Below, piece by piece: positions 4,248 through 8,465 of a stretch of 8,465 bases of DNA. The DNA is taken from the NCBI GenBank assembly GCA_026225155.1, contig JAMFSG010000097.1, positions 1-8,465 of the forward strand. The letters run 5' to 3'. Each line of letters begins with the position of its first letter. Position 1 is the first letter of the stretch. The notes under the pieces are model-generated. The model was not told the DNA's origin and ran no database searches. It worked only from the letters and a program-made list of their open reading frames with translations. The position numbers were made by a program, and so were the translations under genes. The DNA is from Verrucomicrobiota bacterium. GTDB lineage: Bacteria; Verrucomicrobiota; Verrucomicrobiia; Limisphaerales; UBA11358.

Positions 4248-6443
4248 ATGGAACTTCGTGAATTTGCCGAACGTATTTTGTTCGCGACGACGCTGGAAGA
4301 AAAACTTCTGCGCCCGGTGGACATCACCGACGAAAATCCCGGCACGGCGATTGTCACGCCGAATGCGCCCGGTCGTCCGACGGAATTGCAATTCAAAGTC
4401 ACCGGCACCGCGCGCGACAGTTTTCCCGGCACAAAAAATCTCGAGCAATCGCGCGAACGTGGACAGTTGCTCCACTTTTTTGCGAACCACGAATTGCTCG
4501 CGACCGAATTGATGGCGCTCGTGCTGCTGAAATTTCCCGATGCGCCCGCCGCGTTTCGCAAGGGACTTTTGCAGACGCTCAAAGACGAGCAGGAACACAC
4601 GCAGCTTTATCTCGCGCGCATGAAAGATTGCGGCATCCATTTTGGCGAGCTGCCCGTGAGCGGATATTTTTGGCGCTCCGTTTCGCCGATGGAAAATCCG
4701 CTCGATTACGTTTCGAGCCTGTGCCTGACGTTCGAGCAAGCGAATCTGGATTTCGCGCGGCACTACGCGAAAAATTTCGCGCAAGTCGGCGACGACGCGA
4801 CGGCGAAGTTGCTCGAAAAAATTTATCGCGATGAAATCGGTCACGTCGCTTACGGTTTGAAATGGTTTCGTCGCTGGAAAAATCCGGGCGAAAGCGATTG
4901 GGATGCATTTTGCCGCCAATTAAAATTTCCGCTCTCGCCGCAACGCGCCAAAGGCATCACGCTGAATGTTGAAGGCCGTCGCGCCGCCGGACTCGATCCG
5001 CAATTCATCGCCGCGCTCGATGTCTTTTCGCAATCGAAAGGCCGCACGCCGAACGTTTTTGTTTTCAATCCGTTCGCGGAAGGCCGCATCGCCGAGGGCA
5101 AAACGTTTAATCCCACGAAACATCAGGCGCAACTCGCGCGTGATCTGGAAAATCTGCCGCAATTTTTGTGTCGGCAGGACGACCTCGTTCTGGTGAACGA
5201 AAAACCGTCCGTCGAATTTTTGAGCGGCATCAAGCAAGCCGGTTTCCCGCTGCCGGAATTTGTAGTGGGACAGGCGTCTCGCCTGTCCAGTCCAACTGGA
5301 GATGCGGGATTCGCGACAGGCAAGATGCCTGTCCCACTACATTTGGCCGCGCGCAAACTGGGTTCGCTGCGGCCGTGGGCGTGGAGTCCCGACAGCGTGG
5401 AATTGTTCGCGCCGCTGTTCAAAAATCTTAACACCGAAAAACGGACGGCGTTGGAAAGTTTTAATCCGCAGATCGCAAAATTTTATTCCAAAAGCTGGAG
5501 CGCAGATTTTTTACGAAAAACTCTGAATGTTGGTAGGGCTGCGCTGCCGCGCAGCCTTCCTTCGCACAGCCACGAAACCGAGGCGGCGCAGCAGCGCCGC
5601 CCTACCAATCAAAACTGGCTTTGCGACGAAAACGAAATCGGCGTCGCAGTGAATTCTTTGGACGAAGCGCGCGCAGCGATCTCAAAAATCCGTGCGCGCG
5701 GACACCACAAAATTGTCGTGAAAGAAGCGTTTGGTGTCGCGGGCAGTAACGCGATGCGTTTGTTTGAACCGGAAATTTTGGAGACGCAATTGCGCTGGCT
5801 CAAAAATGCGTTCGCGCAAAAGCGCGAGTTGGTCGTCGAGCCGTGGCTGGAACGTGTCACGGATTTTTCCGTGCAACTCGAAATGACGGAGCGCGGACTG
5901 AAACTATGCGGCTTTACCGGGTTGATCAATGATGCGCGCGGACAATTCGTCGCGAATTTTGCCGAGTCGCATTTTCACAAACGGATTCCGGCCAAGATCA
6001 TTTCGCAATTTAGCGCGCAAACAAACATCTCCGGAAAATTGCTGGAATTGTATCACACGATTTTTGCGCGGCTGGAAACGGAATTGCGCGAAACGAAATT
6101 TTCCGGCGCGATCGGGATTGACGCTTTTGTTTATCGCGCTGCGAACGGCGACGTGAAATTGAAACCGATCGTGGAAATCAATCCGCGTTACACGCTGGGC
6201 CGCGTGCTGGTGGAATTGATGCGACAAACACGACAAAATTGCGCGGGCCAATTTCGGTTAGTGAACGCGGCGCAACTGCGCACGGAAGGTTTTGAAAATT
6301 TTCCCGATTACGCTAATTCACTCGCCCAAAAATTTCCACTGCAAATCGAAGGCGAGCCAGTTCCGCGCATCCGTTCCGGTGTATTATGTTTGAACGATCC
6401 GACGCGCACCAAAGTTTGCCTCGCCGTTTTTCAGGTCACGTAA
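4248..6443 (+). CDS. DUF455 ferritin-like diiron domain fused to an ATP-grasp ligase
   Basis: A 731-residue, apparently cytosolic two-part protein of unknown reaction. Residues 1 to about 260 are a DUF455 (MiaE-like) four-helix domain starting MELREFAERILFATTLEEKL. Its diiron ligands are complete: Glu82, ExxH at 114-117, Glu163, ExxH at 196-199. From about 270 a second module begins with FVFNPFAEGRIAEG, RQDDLVLV (309-316) and LRPWAWSPDS (374-383). This resembles the pre-ATP-grasp half of a Bacteroidota ligase family I recall by the motifs 'NPENDLAL' and 'PWGWSP'. The ATP-grasp core spans roughly 465-660: Lys492 and a glycine-rich loop in KEAFGVAGS, Glu531 in VVEPW, Asp625 in GIDAF, and the metal-site motif VEINPR (642-647). 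The ATG at 4248 is preferred over 4188, which would overlap the previous gene by 44 bp and add 20 residues foreign to DUF455. Two palindromic repeats are translated within it at about residues 339-366 and 428-454. Domain calls are good; function is unknown. Confidence 0.85.
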   Translation: MELREFAERILFATTLEEKLLRPVDITDENPGTAIVTPNAPGRPTELQFKVTGTARDSFPGTKNLEQSRERGQLLHFFANHELLATELMALVLLKFPDAPAAFRKGLLQTLKDEQEHTQLYLARMKDCGIHFGELPVSGYFWRSVSPMENPLDYVSSLCLTFEQANLDFARHYAKNFAQVGDDATAKLLEKIYRDEIGHVAYGLKWFRRWKNPGESDWDAFCRQLKFPLSPQRAKGITLNVEGRRAAGLDPQFIAALDVFSQSKGRTPNVFVFNPFAEGRIAEGKTFNPTKHQAQLARDLENLPQFLCRQDDLVLVNEKPSVEFLSGIKQAGFPLPEFVVGQASRLSSPTGDAGFATGKMPVPLHLAARKLGSLRPWAWSPDSVELFAPLFKNLNTEKRTALESFNPQIAKFYSKSWSADFLRKTLNVGRAALPRSLPSHSHETEAAQQRRPTNQNWLCDENEIGVAVNSLDEARAAISKIRARGHHKIVVKEAFGVAGSNAMRLFEPEILETQLRWLKNAFAQKRELVVEPWLERVTDFSVQLEMTERGLKLCGFTGLINDARGQFVANFAESHFHKRIPAKIISQFSAQTNISGKLLELYHTIFARLETELRETKFSGAIGIDAFVYRAANGDVKLKPIVEINPRYTLGRVLVELMRQTRQNCAGQFRLVNAAQLRTEGFENFPDYANSLAQKFPLQIEGEPVPRIRSGVLCLNDPTRTKVCLAVFQVT
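5261..5341. repeat. REP-doublet (BIME-like) palindromic element 1, inside the DUF455-ATP-grasp gene
   Basis: A perfect 15-bp inverted repeat bounds the element: TGTAGTGGGACAGGC at 5261-5275 against its complement at 5327-5341. Each end also folds on itself. The left hairpin is GGACAGGC (5268-5275), loop GTCTC, GCCTGTCC (5281-5288). The right hairpin is GACAGGC (5315-5321), loop AAGAT, GCCTGTC (5327-5333). GTAG at one end and CTAC at the other, each beside a hairpin, is the layout of REP pairs mobilised by RAYT (TnpA-REP) transposases. It is read through in frame as linker residues of about 339-366 (GQASRLSSP...TGKMPVPLH). I recall such peptides from translated repeats in Verrucomicrobiota. 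No RAYT gene lies in this window. Confidence 0.85.
5530..5608. repeat. REP-doublet (BIME-like) palindromic element 2, a different sequence family, same gene
   Basis: A 27-bp inverted repeat with three mismatches bounds the element: 5530-5556 against 5582-5608, the outermost ten bases (TTGGTAGGGC) being perfect. Each arm carries its own 8-bp hairpin with a 4-nt loop: GGCTGCGC-TGCC-GCGCAGCC at 5537-5556 and GGCGGCGC-AGCA-GCGCCGCC at 5582-5601. GTAG (5533-5536) directly precedes the left hairpin and CTAC (5602-5605) follows the right one, as in REP pairs. The sequence is unrelated to element 1 although the design and size are nearly the same. It is translated in frame as about residues 428-454 (VGRAALPRSL...QQRRPTN), between the pre-ATP-grasp part and the ATP-grasp core. 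Confidence 0.85.
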
Positions 6444-6452
6444 AGCGGTTGA

Positions 6453-8465
6453 TCATTTTTCAAAATCCGGCGGCAATTTCATTCCGAGCTCTTTCGTCAA
6501 AAACGCCAGCAGATCAGTTTGCTCCTCGATCTGTTTGGAAGTTGGTTTGCCCGCGCCGTGGCCGGCTTTGGTTTCAATGCGGATGAGCGTCGGATTTTGG
6601 CTGGCGTTATCGGCCTGCAAACGCGCGGCGAATTTGAAGCTGTGCGCGGGCACGACGCGGTCGTCGTGGTCGCCGGTGGTGATGAGTATCGCGGGATATT
6701 TCACGCCAGGTTTCAGATTGTGATACGGCGAATACGCGTAGAGCCAACCAAAATCTTCGGCGTTATCCGAGCTGCCGTAATCGCTGCACCACGCCCAGCC
6801 GATGGTGAATTTTTGGAAGCGCAGCATGTCCATCACGCCGACAGCGGGCAACGCCGCGCCGTAAAGTTCCGGGCGTTGCGTCAGGCACGCGCCGATGAGC
6901 AATCCGCCATTGCTGCCGCCTTGGACCGCGAGTTTTTTTGGTGAAGTATAATTATTTTTCTCCAGCCATTCCGCCGCCGCGATGAAATCGTCGAAGACAT
7001 TTTGTTTGTGCGATTTTGTTCCGGCGAGATGCCATTCCTCGCCGTATTCGCCGCCGCCGCGCAAATTTGCGAGCGCGTAAACACCGTCCATTTCCAGCCA
7101 CGCCGCGCGGCTCACGCTGAAGCTCGGCGTGAGGCTGATGTCGAATCCGCCGTAGCCGTAAAGCAGGGTCGGATTTTTGCCGTCTAGTTTCAATCCGCGT
7201 TTGTAGATGAGAAACATCGGCACGCGCGTGCCATCTTTGCTCGCATAGAAAACTTGTTTCGTCTCGTAGTTGCTCGCATCAAAATCAACTTTTGGCGCGC
7301 GGAAAATGGAACTTGTTCCGGTCGTTGCGTCGTAGCGATAAATTGTTCCCGGCGTCGTGAAGCTCGTGTAGGAATAAAAACTTTCCGTGTCCGCGCGTTT
7401 GCCGCCGAAGCCTCCCGCAGTGCCGAGACCGGGCAATTCAACTTCGTGCGCGAAGCTGCCGTCGAGATTGAAAACTTTCACCAGCGTGTGCGCGTCCTTC
7501 AGATAATTCGCAACGAATTGATTGTTCAACACGCCGAAGCTTTCGAGCGCGTCCGCGCTTTGCGGAATCAATTCGCGCCAGTTCGCGCGTTCTGGTTTCG
7601 TCACATCAATGGCGATCAGCCGGCTGCGCGTCGCGTCGAGATTTGTTTTGAACCAAAAAATCGGCCCATCATTACCGATGAAATCGTAGCTCGCGTCAAA
7701 GTCCATCAGCAGTTCGACCGCCGGAGAATCCGGCTGCGACAAATCTTTGTAGAGCACGCCATTTTTCGGGTCGGTGCCTTCAGTCACGGAAATGATCAGA
7801 TAATGTCCGTCTTCTGTGACGCTGCCGCCAAAACCCCAATCCGGTTTGTCTGCACGCTGATAAATCAATTCATCCGCCGACTGTTCCGTGCCGAGTTTGT
7901 GAAAATATAATTTATGAAATTTGTTCACGCCCTTGAGCGCATCGCCTGTTTTCGGCGCGTCGTAGCGGCTGTAAAAAAATCCGCTGCCATCTTTTTTCCA
8001 CGCGGCGCTGCTGAATTTCACCCATTGCAGATGATCGGGCAAATCCGCGCCGGTGCGCACATCGCGCACGCGCCATTCTTCCCAATCGGAACCCGAAGCG
8101 GACGTGCCATACGCGAGTAGATTGCCATCTTCACTGACCGCCAAACCGGCGAGCGCGACCGTGCCGTCTTTCGCGAGCGTGTTGGGATCAAGCAAAACGC
8201 GCGGCGTGGCATCCAGCGAATCTTCGGTGTAAAGCACGCTTTGATTTTGCAGGCCGTCGTTGCGCGAGTAAAAATAACGTCCACCTTCCTTGAACGGCAC
8301 GCTGTAGCGTTCGTAATTCCAGAGCTTCGTCAAACGCGCCTTGATCGTATCGCGTCCGGGAATCGCATTGAGATAAGCGAACGTGACTTGGTTTTGCGCG
8401 GCGACCCACGCTTTCGTTTCTGGCGAATTATCATCTTCCAGCCAGCGATACGGATCGGCGACCTG
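6453..8465 (-). CDS. Prolyl oligopeptidase family S9A serine peptidase, N-terminus off the window
   Basis: Serine peptidase that cleaves short peptides after proline; 670 residues are visible and the frame is open to the right edge, so the start is missing. Numbering from the first visible codon, residues 2-11 are VADPYRWLED, the hallmark near the N-terminus of the family. A beta-propeller region follows to about 400, then an alpha/beta-hydrolase domain. The catalytic triad is intact: Ser518 in GGSNGG, Asp601 in GDHDDRVVP and His636 in AGHGAG. Asn519, Trp559 (in IGWAW) and Arg603 match the substrate-binding residues of porcine prolyl oligopeptidase. Probably only a few tens of residues are missing, possibly with a signal peptide, so the location (periplasm or cytosol) cannot be judged. 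The TTG at 8331-8333 is an internal Leu codon, not the start. The stop is 9 bp from that of the convergent DUF455-ATP-grasp gene. Confidence 0.96.
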   Translation of the reverse strand, partial: QVADPYRWLEDDNSPETKAWVAAQNQVTFAYLNAIPGRDTIKARLTKLWNYERYSVPFKEGGRYFYSRNDGLQNQSVLYTEDSLDATPRVLLDPNTLAKDGTVALAGLAVSEDGNLLAYGTSASGSDWEEWRVRDVRTGADLPDHLQWVKFSSAAWKKDGSGFFYSRYDAPKTGDALKGVNKFHKLYFHKLGTEQSADELIYQRADKPDWGFGGSVTEDGHYLIISVTEGTDPKNGVLYKDLSQPDSPAVELLMDFDASYDFIGNDGPIFWFKTNLDATRSRLIAIDVTKPERANWRELIPQSADALESFGVLNNQFVANYLKDAHTLVKVFNLDGSFAHEVELPGLGTAGGFGGKRADTESFYSYTSFTTPGTIYRYDATTGTSSIFRAPKVDFDASNYETKQVFYASKDGTRVPMFLIYKRGLKLDGKNPTLLYGYGGFDISLTPSFSVSRAAWLEMDGVYALANLRGGGEYGEEWHLAGTKSHKQNVFDDFIAAAEWLEKNNYTSPKKLAVQGGSNGGLLIGACLTQRPELYGAALPAVGVMDMLRFQKFTIGWAWCSDYGSSDNAEDFGWLYAYSPYHNLKPGVKYPAILITTGDHDDRVVPAHSFKFAARLQADNASQNPTLIRIETKAGHGAGKPTSKQIEEQTDLLAFLTKELGMKLPPDFEK

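Noticed and set aside
5258..5345. ATTTG on both sides of element 1 as a target-site duplication.
   Set aside because: The copies are 83 bp apart and overlap the element ends; an 83-bp net gain would break the frame, which is intact, so chance is likelier.
6444..6452. A bidirectional terminator between the convergent genes.
   Set aside because: Only 9 bp separate the two stop codons and I see no stem with a T-run there or just inside either gene.
8331..8333. TTG as the start of the prolyl oligopeptidase.
   Set aside because: The frame stays open to the window edge and the upstream codons encode VADPYRWLED, a family hallmark, so the real start lies outside.

Overview
The window looks like a chromosomal stretch of a free-living, moderately GC-rich bacterium. 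Verrucomicrobiota, perhaps the Pedosphaera/Limisphaerales branch, is my best guess. This rests on three things: almost no Shine-Dalgarno sequences before the starts, a DUF455-type ferritin-like protein and a DbpA-domain helicase in one cluster, and two GTAG-tailed palindromic repeats of types I recall from that phylum. No database search was made. I see no tRNA, rRNA, CRISPR array, phage gene or insertion sequence.

Layout: (1) 1-1294, minus strand: a luciferase-like flavin monooxygenase followed by an aldo/keto reductase whose C-terminal part runs off the left edge. (2) 1295-1437: a divergent control region with two near-identical 18-bp operators of the same design, one over a probable promoter. 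(3) 1438-1752, plus strand: a small winged-helix (ArsR-like) regulator, the likely binder of those operators. (4) 1833-6443, plus strand: a compact three-gene cluster of a DEAD-box RNA helicase with a DbpA RNA-binding domain, a small L7Ae/YlxQ-like protein that starts on the helicase stop codon, and a 731-residue protein joining a diiron ferritin-like (DUF455) domain to an ATP-grasp ligase. (5) 6453-8465, minus strand: a prolyl oligopeptidase family S9 protein convergent with the cluster, whose N-terminus lies beyond the right edge.

The two most unusual points lie in the 731-residue protein. First, it fuses an intact diiron site (two E...ExxH halves) to a ligase fold, and it follows two RNA-associated genes. 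DUF455 resembles the tRNA hydroxylase MiaE, so an RNA- or translation-linked role is a reasonable but untested idea. Second, its coding sequence contains two separate REP-doublet (BIME-like) elements of different sequence families. Each is about 80 bp with GTAG/CTAC ends and paired hairpins, and both are read through in frame as linker peptide. One of them shows a compensatory base change between its two hairpins.

The left part reads as a self-contained redox module: a regulator controlling itself and a flavin monooxygenase-aldo/keto reductase pair. The right-hand peptidase appears unrelated.
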